DNA from: CAVVMA01 sp963830715
GTDB taxonomy: Bacteria; Desulfobacterota; Binatia; Binatales; Binataceae
Length of the DNA: 64,000 bases
Direction of reading: 5' to 3'
Assembly (NCBI GenBank): GCA_963830715.1
Contig: CAWHNS010000024.1
Coordinates: 372,001-436,000, forward strand
Under the pieces are notes generated by a model. It was not told the origin of the DNA. It did not search any database and saw only the letters and a list, made by a program, of their open reading frames with translations. The first letter of the stretch is position 1. Every line of letters starts with the position of its first letter. Shown here piece by piece: positions 17,959-26,259 of the stretch. Both the position numbers and the translations under genes were made by a program.

Positions 17959-18363
17959 GTGAGTGACGCCGCCATCAACGATGCTGTTTACGGAAAGCTT
18001 CTTCGCAAGACGCTGCCTCGCCCGATTCGCACCGAGCACGACAACGAGCGATACCTCGAGGTCGTCGCGCATCTGATGGAGCTCGGCGATCAGATGACGC
18101 CCGAACAGCGGGATCTTCTTGATCTGTTAGTCGTTCTGATTGAGCGCTTCGAATCGGAGAGATACGAACTGAATGCAGCCGCGCCTGTAGACGTGCTGCG
18201 CAAGTTGATGGAGGCGCGGACGATGAAGCTTGTAGACCTCGCCGCGATTGTCGGCTCAAAAGGGTTGGCGTCCGAGATCCTCAACGGCAAGCGCGGGTTG
18301 AGCAAGACCAACATCAAGCGTCTGGCGCGGCACTTCGGCGTCTCAGCCGGGGTGTTTCTTTAG
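17959..18363 (+). CDS. HigA-like antitoxin / HTH regulator (orphan)
   Basis: A 134-residue protein resembling HigA-type antitoxins with an N-terminal acidic helical region (TEHDNERYLEVVAHLMEL, typical of the ImmA/HigA-associated domain). A C-terminal helix-turn-helix follows (MKLVDLAAIVGSKGLASEIL, then KRGLSKTNIKRLARHFGV). The frame is open to GTG 17896, but GTG 17959 gives the usual N-terminus. A HigB toxin gene normally precedes it; here the upstream gene is divergent DUF1329 and no toxin is visible, so it is an orphan or acts on a distant partner. Confidence 0.75.
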   Translation: MSDAAINDAVYGKLLRKTLPRPIRTEHDNERYLEVVAHLMELGDQMTPEQRDLLDLLVVLIERFESERYELNAAAPVDVLRKLMEARTMKLVDLAAIVGSKGLASEILNGKRGLSKTNIKRLARHFGVSAGVFL

Positions 18364-18435
18364 CAGGGTTTTGAGAAAAGCGGCGATCGACCGGAATGCT
18401 TGTGGACAATCTCCTGCCGGGAGGCGCGATAGCAA

Positions 18436-19305
18436 TTGAACGCTGAAGAGTTCCATCGGGCACGCAAATTCGCCGATACGCCGTCCGGCCGGATCGCCTA
18501 TGTCGAGCGCGGTTCCGGGCCGGCGGCGCTGTTCCTGCACGGCTTCCCGCTCAACGGGTTCGCGTGGCGCGACGTGATCGAGGACCTGGCCGGAATGCGG
18601 CGCTGTATCGCGCCCCACTTGATGGCCTTTGGATACACCGACGTGCCGGACGATCAGGATCTCTCGTTCAGAGGGCAGGCGCGAATGTTGGCCGCGTTGC
18701 TGGACGCGCTCAAGGTGGACAAGGTCGATCTGGTCGGCAACAACAGCGGCGGCGGCGTGAGCCAGTTGTTCGCCGCGAACTATCCCTCGCGAGTACAGAC
18801 TCTCACGCTTACAAATTGCGAAGTGTACGATCTGTGGCCGAATCCCACTCTGCAGCAGCTCTTCAACCAGCTCACCCTGGAGGGTGCGCTCGCGGGTCTG
18901 AAGATGATCGCCGGAGATCCCGCGGCCGCGCGGAGCGCTTTCGCCGCCGCCTACGAGGATCCGGGGCGCATACCGCCCGAGGCGTTTCGGACCTACCTCG
19001 AGCCGGTCCTTGCCACAGCGCAGCGCGCCGACACTCTGCGCCGTTTCCTGCAAGAAGTGCAGAACGATCGCGCACAGTTGGTCGCGACCGCTCCACAACT
19101 GAAGCAGCTTCGGGCGCCGGTGCAGGTAATCTGGGGAGATGCGGACGGCTTCTTCGACATGCAATCCTCGTTGAGTTGGCTTGGACAGAATGTTCCGGCG
19201 GTGAGGAAGGTGATTACAGTGCCGCGCGCCAAGCTGTTTTTCCCCGAGGAGCATCCGAAGCTGATCAGCGTTTTGCTAGGTGAGTTCTGGCGCTCCGCTG
19301 CGTGA
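18436..19305 (+). CDS. Alpha/beta hydrolase
   Basis: A 289-residue alpha/beta-hydrolase fold protein. The oxyanion strand loop HGFPLNGFAW and the nucleophile elbow VGNNSGGG are clear. The elbow has Asn where the usual first Gly stands, as in the GNDSGG subgroup related to epoxide hydrolases and esterases. The catalytic acid lies near WGDADGFF and the base probably at PEEHPK. The TTG start at 18436 is preceded by GGGAGG. It is followed 24 bp later by an MFS exporter. Substrate unknown. Confidence 0.85.
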   Translation: MNAEEFHRARKFADTPSGRIAYVERGSGPAALFLHGFPLNGFAWRDVIEDLAGMRRCIAPHLMAFGYTDVPDDQDLSFRGQARMLAALLDALKVDKVDLVGNNSGGGVSQLFAANYPSRVQTLTLTNCEVYDLWPNPTLQQLFNQLTLEGALAGLKMIAGDPAAARSAFAAAYEDPGRIPPEAFRTYLEPVLATAQRADTLRRFLQEVQNDRAQLVATAPQLKQLRAPVQVIWGDADGFFDMQSSLSWLGQNVPAVRKVITVPRAKLFFPEEHPKLISVLLGEFWRSAA

Positions 19306-19329
19306 GACCACGGAGGCAGCTCGCGCGTT

Positions 19330-20658
19330 TTGGCGACCCAATTGAGGGAAGCCCCAACACCTGTCAGCGACGGCGCCAAAGCGGCTACCGTGAATGAAGA
19401 TGACGAAAGGTGCCGCGATGAGGCGCGCGGCCGGATGGGCGCATTCCGCGCGCTGCGCCATCGCAACTACCGACTCTACTTCATCGGCCAGTTGACCTCA
19501 TTGGCCGGCACCTGGATGCAGAGCGCCGCGCAGGCGTGGCTGGTTCTAGCGCTGACCAACTCCTCGCTGATGCTGGGGGTGGTCTCGTTCGCGCAATTCT
19601 TTCCGATCCTGCTGGTGGGACTGTTTGCCGGCGTCGTGGTCGATCGAATCGATCGCCGCCGCATGCTGATCGGAACGCAGACGCTGTTGATGCTCAGCGC
19701 CTTCATGCTCGCGGGGCTGACCTGGTCGGGCCGCGTGCGAGTGTGGCACGTGATTGCGCTCGCCGCTTTCAACGGGACCGTCAGCTCATTCGACATGCCC
19801 GGCCGCCAGTCATTTGTCGTCGAGATGGTCGGATACGAGGATCTGGCCAACGCGATCGCACTGAACTCGATGATGTTCAACAGCGCGCGGATGCTCGGTC
19901 CAGCCGCGGCCGGAATCTTTATCGCGTGGCTTGGGACCGGAACGTGCTTTTTCCTGAACGGCGTAAGTTTTCTCGCGGTTATCTGGAGCCTTTACCTGAT
20001 GGTGGTTCCGGCGCGGACGATCGCGGGCGCGGGCGCCGCGATGTTCGAACAACTCCGAGAGGGACTCAACTACGTCTGGCGGCATCGGCAGATTTTCCAG
20101 CAAATGGCGCTGGCGGCGGTCAGCAACGGATTCGGCTATCAGTACCTGGTGCTGGTCCCGCTCTTCGCCCGCAACGAGCTGCATGGGGGCGCGCGCGCCT
20201 ACGGGTTTCTGGTCGCGATTCAGGGGCTGGGATCGGTGATCGGTGCCGCTACGCTGGCGTCGCGAGTGACCACGAACGGAATCCGCAATAATCTGATCGC
20301 GGGGCTGCTGATCTCAGCGATTGGAATCGTGACATTCGGATTGTCGCCGTGGATGGGTCTTTCGCTGGCTGCGCAACTGATTATAGGAACCGGACTGACC
20401 AACTTCCGCGCCAGCAACAACACTCTCGTGCAACTGTTCGTCAGCGACGATCTGCGCGGGCGCGTGATGAGCACCTATCAACTCGCGGCGGTGGGCATGA
20501 TGCCAATTGGAGCGCTCGCGGTGGGATACCTCGGCACGGTACTCGGGCCGCGCGAAGCGGTGGTGATCTGCGGAGCGATCGTTCTGATCTGCGGGATCAC
20601 GCTGCTGACCAGCCTCAAGACGGTCGGCGCGGCTGAATCCGCCCCCGTCGCAGACTGA
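19330..20658 (+). CDS. MFS transporter (EntS-like exporter)
   Basis: A 442-residue inner-membrane transporter with 12 predicted helices and the MFS loop 2-3 signature as GLFAGVVVDRIDRRRML. The N-terminal RALRHRNYRLYFIGQLTSLAG is characteristic of the DHA3/EntS group, which exports siderophores, macrolides or other small molecules. The start is TTG 19330, giving a 38-residue cytoplasmic tail. It follows the hydrolase gene closely and may be co-expressed with it. The substrate cannot be assigned. Confidence 0.9.
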   Translation: MATQLREAPTPVSDGAKAATVNEDDERCRDEARGRMGAFRALRHRNYRLYFIGQLTSLAGTWMQSAAQAWLVLALTNSSLMLGVVSFAQFFPILLVGLFAGVVVDRIDRRRMLIGTQTLLMLSAFMLAGLTWSGRVRVWHVIALAAFNGTVSSFDMPGRQSFVVEMVGYEDLANAIALNSMMFNSARMLGPAAAGIFIAWLGTGTCFFLNGVSFLAVIWSLYLMVVPARTIAGAGAAMFEQLREGLNYVWRHRQIFQQMALAAVSNGFGYQYLVLVPLFARNELHGGARAYGFLVAIQGLGSVIGAATLASRVTTNGIRNNLIAGLLISAIGIVTFGLSPWMGLSLAAQLIIGTGLTNFRASNNTLVQLFVSDDLRGRVMSTYQLAAVGMMPIGALAVGYLGTVLGPREAVVICGAIVLICGITLLTSLKTVGAAESAPVAD

Positions 20659-20723
20659 ATGCCCGGTGAGTTGGCCTACCAGCTGTTGAGGAAAACCATG
20701 GTCTGTCACCCTGAGGCTGCGCG

Positions 20724-21176
20724 ATGAATGCGCCCTCGAAATCAACCGGGTCATCCGCGGCGCGCGCCGACGCGATCGCGTGGCCGGTGGTGGCGGCGAT
20801 AGGCGTGCTGAACCTGTTCCGCGGCAGCGTACATACGTTTCTGCCCGACGGCGGCGCCCACCTGATCGCAGGCTTCGACCTGAGCCACTCGTATCAGACC
20901 ATCGTGTTTCTGTTCGCGGTGATGGGTATCGAGCAGCTTTCGCTCGGAGTCGTCGATCTGATCGTCGCGTTTCGCGCGCGATGGCTCGCGATACCGGCGC
21001 TGTGGTTCCACGCGCTGCAGCAGACCGCGGGAGAGATCGTGTTCCTTTACAAACCCGCGCCGGGACATCCGCCGGGCGCGATCGGCGCGCCGGTCGTGAT
21101 GGTGATCCTGTGGCTGGTGATAGGCTGGATCTACTGGCGCCGATCGCGCGGCGAGGGCGCCGAGCGCGCAGGCTGA
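20724..21176 (+). CDS. Four-helix membrane protein of unknown function
   Basis: A 150-residue integral membrane protein with four hydrophobic segments (about residues 20-40, 58-80, 83-105 and 122-140). It has a charged tail at each end, and conserved-looking polar residues in the membrane (RGSVHTF, FHALQQTAGE). It has the size and pattern of small DoxX/DUF-type membrane proteins, but I do not recognise the family. It lies between the MFS and cupin genes on the same strand. Confidence 0.7.
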   Translation: MNAPSKSTGSSAARADAIAWPVVAAIGVLNLFRGSVHTFLPDGGAHLIAGFDLSHSYQTIVFLFAVMGIEQLSLGVVDLIVAFRARWLAIPALWFHALQQTAGEIVFLYKPAPGHPPGAIGAPVVMVILWLVIGWIYWRRSRGEGAERAG

Positions 21177-21222
21177 TCGGCGGGCGCTTGCAATCGCTGG
21201 CGCAGACGGGCTACACAGCGCC

Positions 21223-21771
21223 ATGCGCAAACGTGAGCCGCGCCCGGCGTTCATAATTTCCGGCCGCGATGTCTCCGAAACTCGCCATCACTACCCGAAT
21301 AGCGACGAGTCCACAGGCTACGAGCGCGCCATCGGCCGCGCGGCAGGATTGCTCAAACTTGGCATCAATCTGAAGCGGCTCCAGCCGGGAGAGCGAAGCT
21401 CGTGGCCTCACGCGGAGGAAAAAGAGGAGGAGTTCGTGTACGTGCTCGAAGGCAACGTGAGCGCATGGGTGGACGGCGTTGTCTATCCGATGCGGTCGGG
21501 TGACTTCGCCGCGTTCCCATCCGGCACCGGCATCTGCCATTGCTTCATCAACAACTCCCGGCGCGACGTCCTGCTGCTGGTCGGTGGTGAGGCGGCACGC
21601 AGAGACAGCCGCATCTTTTATCCGCTCCATCCCCAACGCCGGGGCGATATGCCGTGGAGCGCATGGTGGGAGGACGTGCCGAAACGGCCTCAAGGATCGC
21701 ACGACGGATTGCCAAACAAGCTGCGCCCGAGAATCAAGGCAGGACGGGGGCCAGACGGAGATACAACATGA
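21223..21771 (+). CDS. Cupin-domain protein
   Basis: A 182-residue single-domain cupin. Motif 1 reads LQPGERSSWPHAEEKEEEFV (a variant of G(X)5HXH(X)3-4E with one His), followed by VLEGNVSAWVDG and motif 2 PSGTGICHCFIN with a His. This fits a metal-binding or sugar-type cupin. The C-terminal 60 residues (YPLHPQRRGD.PWSAWW) are typical of uncharacterised cupins of about this length. Its stop overlaps the dehalogenase start in an ATGA, showing tight coupling; a linked role in detoxification is inference only. Confidence 0.82.
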   Translation: MRKREPRPAFIISGRDVSETRHHYPNSDESTGYERAIGRAAGLLKLGINLKRLQPGERSSWPHAEEKEEEFVYVLEGNVSAWVDGVVYPMRSGDFAAFPSGTGICHCFINNSRRDVLLLVGGEAARRDSRIFYPLHPQRRGDMPWSAWWEDVPKRPQGSHDGLPNKLRPRIKAGRGPDGDTT

Positions 21772-22673
21772 AGATACTCAGAACGCCCGATTCGAGATTT
21801 CACGAACTGCCGGAATTTCCTTTCGCGCCCAACTATCTCGAAGTGCGCGACCCCGACGCCGGCGCGATCCGGATTTGCTGTATCGATGAGGGGCCGCGCG
21901 GCGCCGCGCCGGTGCTGCTCCTGCACGGCGAGCCGTCGTGGTCGTTTCTCTATCGCCGGATCGTCGCGAGCCTCGCCCCGCGCGGCCATCGCGTCGTCGC
22001 GCCGGACCTGGTCGGCTTCGGCCGCTCGGACAAGCCAAGCGATCCGCTGGATTACACCTTCGAGCGGCACGTGCGATGGATGAGCGATTGGCTCACCGCG
22101 ATGCGCCTGACGGGCATCACGCTCTTCTGCCAGGACTGGGGCGGCCTGATCGGGCTCAGGCTGGTGGCCGCGTTTCCCGATCGATTCGCGCGCGTAGTGG
22201 TCGCCAATACCGGGCTGCCGACCGGCGAGGGAGTTTCGGACGCGTTCAATAGATGGCTCGAATTCAGCCAGAACACACCGACCTTGCCAATCGGCCAGAT
22301 CGTGGCCATGGGATGCCGCCGCAGCCTGAGCGAGGCCGAGAAAACAGCCTACGATGCGCCCTTTCCGGACGAATCGTTCAAGGCGGGCGCGCGCCGCTTT
22401 CCCGCGCTGGTGCCGGTTACGCCGAATCACGCCTCAGTCGCGGAGAACAAGGCCGCGTGGGCGGTTCTGGAGCGCTTCACCAAGCCCTTTCTGACGGCGT
22501 TCAGCGATTCGGATCCGGTAACCAAGGGCGGCGAGATTTTCTTTCAGCAGCGCGTCCCGGGAGCCAAGGGCCAAAAGCACGTGACCATCAAGGACGCGGG
22601 CCACTTCCTGCAGGAGGACAAGCCCCAGGAAATCGCCGACTTACTGCACGGCTTCATCACGTCGGCCAGGTGA
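21768..22673 (+). CDS. Haloalkane dehalogenase (HLD-I-like)
   Basis: A 301-residue alpha/beta hydrolase that hydrolyses carbon-halogen bonds to an alcohol and halide. The oxyanion loop is HGEPSWSFLYRR. Nucleophile Asp123 with the halide-binding Trp124 lies in CQDWGG; the catalytic His279 is in DAGHFLQED; the acid is probably Asp247 or Asp249 in FSDSDP. Trp163 (NRWLEF) could be the second halide-stabilising Trp. The set matches subfamily I rather than general esterases. ATG 21768 overlaps the cupin stop, and a longer frame upstream is inside the cupin gene. Related epoxide hydrolases keep Asp/His but lack the QDW pattern, so dehalogenase is favoured. Confidence 0.88.
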   Translation: MKILRTPDSRFHELPEFPFAPNYLEVRDPDAGAIRICCIDEGPRGAAPVLLLHGEPSWSFLYRRIVASLAPRGHRVVAPDLVGFGRSDKPSDPLDYTFERHVRWMSDWLTAMRLTGITLFCQDWGGLIGLRLVAAFPDRFARVVVANTGLPTGEGVSDAFNRWLEFSQNTPTLPIGQIVAMGCRRSLSEAEKTAYDAPFPDESFKAGARRFPALVPVTPNHASVAENKAAWAVLERFTKPFLTAFSDSDPVTKGGEIFFQQRVPGAKGQKHVTIKDAGHFLQEDKPQEIADLLHGFITSAR

Positions 22674-22780
22674 GCATTACTTTCAGCGGAGGTCGGGACA
22701 TATTCGTGCCTCACCCGCCCGCCGCAAAGCGCATCGAAGCTCGAACAATGTGAGCGGGGCAGGGAGCGTAGAGGGCTGAC

Positions 22781-23713
22781 ATGACGGTTTGCATTTCGGC
22801 GTTCGCAGCCAAAGCTAAGGCGATCGTCCTTGTTGCTGACAAAATGCTCACGTATGACCCTTATGGTCCGTCCCCTATGCAATCGGATACAGGCATTTCA
22901 AAAATCCTGCACTTGGCAGACTCAGGTTGGGAGGCGCTATTCGCTGGACGTGGAGCGTTCGCGGAAAAGGTCGTCAACCAAGCGAATATTGCCTTTCTGG
23001 AGAAGCGGGCCATAGCCATTTCTTATGAAGAGGTGACAGACTGCATCACAAATGCGTACCAGCAAGTGCGTGAGCGGGAAGTCGTCGACACCGTTTTGCG
23101 GCCTCGGCTACTCGACAAGGATTCGTTCATCAAACGAAGCAGCCAAGATTTACAACCACTAAATGAAGAACTGTCTCGCGAAATTGTGCAGTCTCTCCTC
23201 AAATACGATACCGGTTGCACGTTGATGGTTTGCGGGTTTGATCGGTACGGTCCGCATATCTTCACAATCGGTGACAACGGCGTGCCATCGAGCCACGACC
23301 TTGAAGGATTCTGCGCTATTGGAATTGGCGAACAGGCGGCAACGTCGCGGTTACTATGGGAAGAGGTTGACAGGAACGATCCGTTGGCTACCGCGATATA
23401 CAACGTGTTTCACGCCAAAGTGCAAGCCGAAATCATTCAGGGTGTTGGTTATTTGTGGGACGCGCATGTTCTAGTCTCCGGACAAAAGCTTATCCGCGTG
23501 AAAGGGTCAGTCGTTCGAGCAATCGAAAATCTATTCGAGGATTCAGCGCTGTCACCATTTGACAAAACCAGGCGTAAAACGGAGGCAAAGCGCAAGCAGT
23601 GGATTGATGCGGTTGTGGAGTTCGCAAAAGAAGCCATGGAGAGAAAGCGACCGAGGAAGCGTGCAAAGCTCGTGAAGGTACGCCGCAGCCCGAGGCCGCC
23701 GGATCGCCCTTGA
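22781..23713 (+). CDS. Proteasome-type Ntn-hydrolase
   Basis: A 310-residue protein whose N-terminus fits the proteasome beta/HslV Ntn-hydrolase fold. Removal of Met1 would expose Thr2. Asp20 in AIVLVADKM corresponds to the conserved Asp of the beta-subunit, Lys41 in GISKILHLAD to its Lys, and FAGRGAF to the AG(x)AD turn. The C-terminal 70 residues are strongly basic and alpha-helical, unusual for HslV and possibly nucleic-acid or partner binding. GAGGG precedes the ATG. GC content is visibly lower than in the neighbours, suggesting transfer. Its stop overlaps the TTG start of the RuvB-like/Mrr gene. Peptidase activity is inferred from the residues, not shown. Confidence 0.72.
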   Translation: MTVCISAFAAKAKAIVLVADKMLTYDPYGPSPMQSDTGISKILHLADSGWEALFAGRGAFAEKVVNQANIAFLEKRAIAISYEEVTDCITNAYQQVREREVVDTVLRPRLLDKDSFIKRSSQDLQPLNEELSREIVQSLLKYDTGCTLMVCGFDRYGPHIFTIGDNGVPSSHDLEGFCAIGIGEQAATSRLLWEEVDRNDPLATAIYNVFHAKVQAEIIQGVGYLWDAHVLVSGQKLIRVKGSVVRAIENLFEDSALSPFDKTRRKTEAKRKQWIDAVVEFAKEAMERKRPRKRAKLVKVRRSPRPPDRP

Positions 23714-24873
23714 CGAGAGATGTAAATCCGGGATTGCCGGGATTAAAGGACATCGTCGGGCAGGCTGACGCCGTAGGGCGGCTTCAGCGATTCGCCGCCC
23801 TTTATAGGAGAAAATCGAGAAGAATTGAACATATTCTCCTTCTCGGAAGTCCAGGTACCGGCAGGGCCACTATTGCAAGAGGGTTCGCAGGACACAACGA
23901 CGCCCGTCCCGTCGAGCACAGAGGCTTCAGCGGATACGGTGGTGAACTCGCAGCGGAATCTCTGCAATCAGCTGATCAGCTGTCTGATTGCGTCAACAGG
24001 CTCGGCGGCGGATTTCTAATCTTTCGCGAGATCAATCAACTACGTCGCGCACTGGTCCCTACGGTGTCAGCGCTCCTGGATACATTCGTTTTGCGGGTGC
24101 CCCGAGGCTCGGGAAGATGGAAGACGGTAGAGGAGACGAAGATCGCACCATTCACTTGCATCGCTACCGCGACGAGAACGGGCGATCGCCCCGACTCCCT
24201 ACTGCGATGTTTTTCCCTCCGCCTTTCGCTGCGACCGTATAACGAGACCGAGCTACAATGGATCGCGGCTAGGCTGGCGTGGAGGAGCGGCTTCAGACTT
24301 GAGCCAGCCGCTGCACTCTCGGTAGCGCGAGTTTGCGACGGTACCCCGAGCGGCGTCGAAACTCTTGTGCGGCATCTAAAGCTTATCGGCAAGATATCGC
24401 TCTCCCAAAACGACGTTCGAGGGACGCTCTCGGTATTTGGCCCTGTGCCTGCCGAGAACCCCGGCACCTGCGTTGACCCGACAATCGACCGCCTCTCCGG
24501 AACGGAGTTCGAGCGCCTCGTATTGGCGCTTATGAAGGCAATGGGCTTTCGGGCAGAGATGACGAAAGCTTCCGGCGATGGCGGGATCGATGTAGAGGCA
24601 GTCCTCGAGGGCGACTCGCTGCTCAAGGGCCGCTACATCGTGCAGTGCAAGTATTCCGACGCGAGTCGCCTTGTCGGGGTCAAGATTGCCCGCGAGTTCT
24701 ATGGGGTACTTAACGCGGCCCCCGAAGCGGTAAAGGGAATCCTCATCACCAACACAGGCTTTACCGGGCAGGCTCGCGAATTCGCAAAAGGGACGCGGTT
24801 GGAACTCGTTGACGGTACCCAGCTTCACGCACTGCTGTCGAAGCACGGCATCCGGCATGTCGGCGGTTCCTGA
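23710..24873 (+). CDS. RuvB-like AAA+ domain fused to Mrr-type restriction endonuclease
   Basis: A 387-residue fusion. Residues about 12-245 follow RuvB order: DIVGQADAVGRL, Walker A GSPGTGRAT (46-54), Walker B FLIFREI (102-108), sensor IATATRTG (151-158) and an arginine finger LLRCF (R166). The Walker A Lys is Arg52 and the Walker B Asp is Arg106, so ATP hydrolysis is doubtful. Residues about 260-375 are an Mrr-type PD-(D/E)xK nuclease: TEFERLV, GGIDVEA (D294), and the QCK pair (Q312/K314), all present. The TTG start lies inside the stop of the Ntn-hydrolase gene, so the two are translated together. Likely role: nucleic-acid sensing and cleavage in defence (inference). Confidence 0.78.
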   Translation: MTRDVNPGLPGLKDIVGQADAVGRLQRFAALYRRKSRRIEHILLLGSPGTGRATIARGFAGHNDARPVEHRGFSGYGGELAAESLQSADQLSDCVNRLGGGFLIFREINQLRRALVPTVSALLDTFVLRVPRGSGRWKTVEETKIAPFTCIATATRTGDRPDSLLRCFSLRLSLRPYNETELQWIAARLAWRSGFRLEPAAALSVARVCDGTPSGVETLVRHLKLIGKISLSQNDVRGTLSVFGPVPAENPGTCVDPTIDRLSGTEFERLVLALMKAMGFRAEMTKASGDGGIDVEAVLEGDSLLKGRYIVQCKYSDASRLVGVKIAREFYGVLNAAPEAVKGILITNTGFTGQAREFAKGTRLELVDGTQLHALLSKHGIRHVGGS

Positions 24874-25782
24874 TCCGGGAGGCCCGCGCGTTTTTGTGGC
24901 TGAATTGGGGCCACGATGTTCGCTCACGCCGATCCGGGCGGGCGTGGGCGCTCGCTTATCGCTCCACTTGCGCCTCACCATCCCAGCACAGCCACTCTCG
25001 ATCACGGTGCGGTATACCCTTCCCGGTCTGCCTGCGCACAGCCTCCAGGACCCGATGGCGCCCGTCCTCTCCGATCATCGCTTCAAGCATGAACCTCGCG
25101 CCGGCGATTTCCGCCCGAATCCATTCCGTCGCAGGGGCGTCGATCCCGTCTCGGGCGCGGGTCTCGTGATACCGGATGACGCGGCGAACTCCTCCACAGC
25201 GCGCCTTTCGTCCATCATTTCCGCCCATCTCCTTCAGCGGCCTCATTCCGATCAAGGTCCACCGGTAACCACGATTCAGCCATCGGCAAGGGGGAGTCGC
25301 GGGTCGGCAGATCAATCACGTCGCCACGCGGCCTCTTGCGGGTCCCAATCTCGCGCAACTTCGCGTCCCACTTGACGAGCGCCGTGCTCCTCAGAAAACT
25401 GGCACCGACTTGGGACCAAACTTTTTGACCGCTATCGGTTTTGACCGGCTGCGACGGGGCGCTATCGGTCCAGAAAGGCCGCGATTTTCCTCGACAACGC
25501 CCTGCTGTAATGAAATCCCTACATCCTGGCGAGGGTCCCTAAGTCCGGCGCGTCTGCCGTTCCGCCGCGCTCTCGCGCTTCCTAGACTTATTGCTTTTGG
25601 CGCCTTGCAAACATGGATGCATTACAGCCATGTGTGCCGGCCCGAAATCGCCCAAGGTGCCGCCGGGTCGCCCGATCGTCGCCTTTCCCAGCAATTCTGC
25701 GTTGACGATAATGCACTTGACAACATATGTCTCCAGGTTCATAATGCTGAAGTGAAGTGGGTCATGGATCAGGCGCCCTGAC
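24874..25782. other. Gene-poor stretch with minus-strand coding remnants
   Basis: No intact gene is convincing here. On the minus strand, about 25226-25520 is an open frame without a standard start that ends in a protein-like stretch (KWDAKLREIGTRKR, then PMAESWLPVDLDRNE). Immediately downstream, 24956-25230 encodes RYHETRARDGIDAPATEW...HRVLEAVRRQTGKG in another frame, with an MMDERRAVEEFAA start one frame away. This looks like two small adjacent genes, one with a frameshift, and the region resembles eroded mobile DNA. Function unknown. Confidence 0.35.
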
Positions 25783-25895
25783 TGTCATTCCCGCGCGCGT
25801 CTTCCTTGCTGGCGTGCGCGAGGAATCCCGGATTCGGGCACGCAGGCGCCGGGATTCTTCGCGCGCCAGGCAAAAGCAGACGCGCGAGAATGACA
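25783..25895. repeat. Palindromic repeat element (MITE- or REP-like)
   Basis: A 113-bp imperfect inverted repeat. The arm TGTCATTCCCGCGCGCG... through GGAATCCCGG is matched by CCGGGATTCTTCGCGCG... through GAGAATGACA, leaving a loop of about 18 bases. As RNA it would fold into a long hairpin. Such palindromes are dispersed in many genomes as non-autonomous mobile repeats. It sits immediately upstream of the N-terminally truncated toxin gene. Confidence 0.75.
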
Positions 25896-25953
25896 AGCTG
25901 GAAGGGTTCGCCACCTGCGTCGGGACAGCCCCGATCTGAATTAAGACACTACC

Positions 25954-26259
25954 TTGGCACACATCGCGTTGCTTGAGCAGTTTGGCCCGCAGCTAGGGCG
26001 ACCCCGCGCCGATACTCTCAACGGCTCACGTCACGCGAATATGAAGGAACTGAGGTTTGACGCCGCAGACGGGGTTTGGCGCTTCGCTTTCGCGTTCGAC
26101 GCGAAACGCCGCGCCATCATTCTGTGCGGCGGCGACAAGTCAGGTGGTAGCGAGAAACGCTTCTACCGCCAATTGATTGACAAGGCCGACGCGCGCTTTG
26201 ACGGTCACGAGGCCAAAGTTAAAGGGCAGAAGGAAAAGGTTAGGAAGGAACGGCGATGA
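25954..26259 (+). CDS. RelE/HigB-type toxin, N-terminally truncated
   Basis: A 101-residue remnant of a type II toxin of the HigB-like RelE/ParE family. It has LLEQFGPQLGRPRADTLNGS, then MKELRFDAADGVWRFAFAFD, AIILCGGDKSGG and KRFYRQLIDKAD, in the right order. Family members are about 110-125 residues and begin with a beta strand and helix that are missing here; an in-frame TAA stands shortly before the TTG at 25954. The loss coincides with the palindromic element upstream. Its stop overlaps the antitoxin ATG (ATGA), the usual toxin-then-antitoxin order. The toxin is probably inactive, though the C-terminal catalytic part is intact. Confidence 0.7.
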   Translation: MAHIALLEQFGPQLGRPRADTLNGSRHANMKELRFDAADGVWRFAFAFDAKRRAIILCGGDKSGGSEKRFYRQLIDKADARFDGHEAKVKGQKEKVRKERR

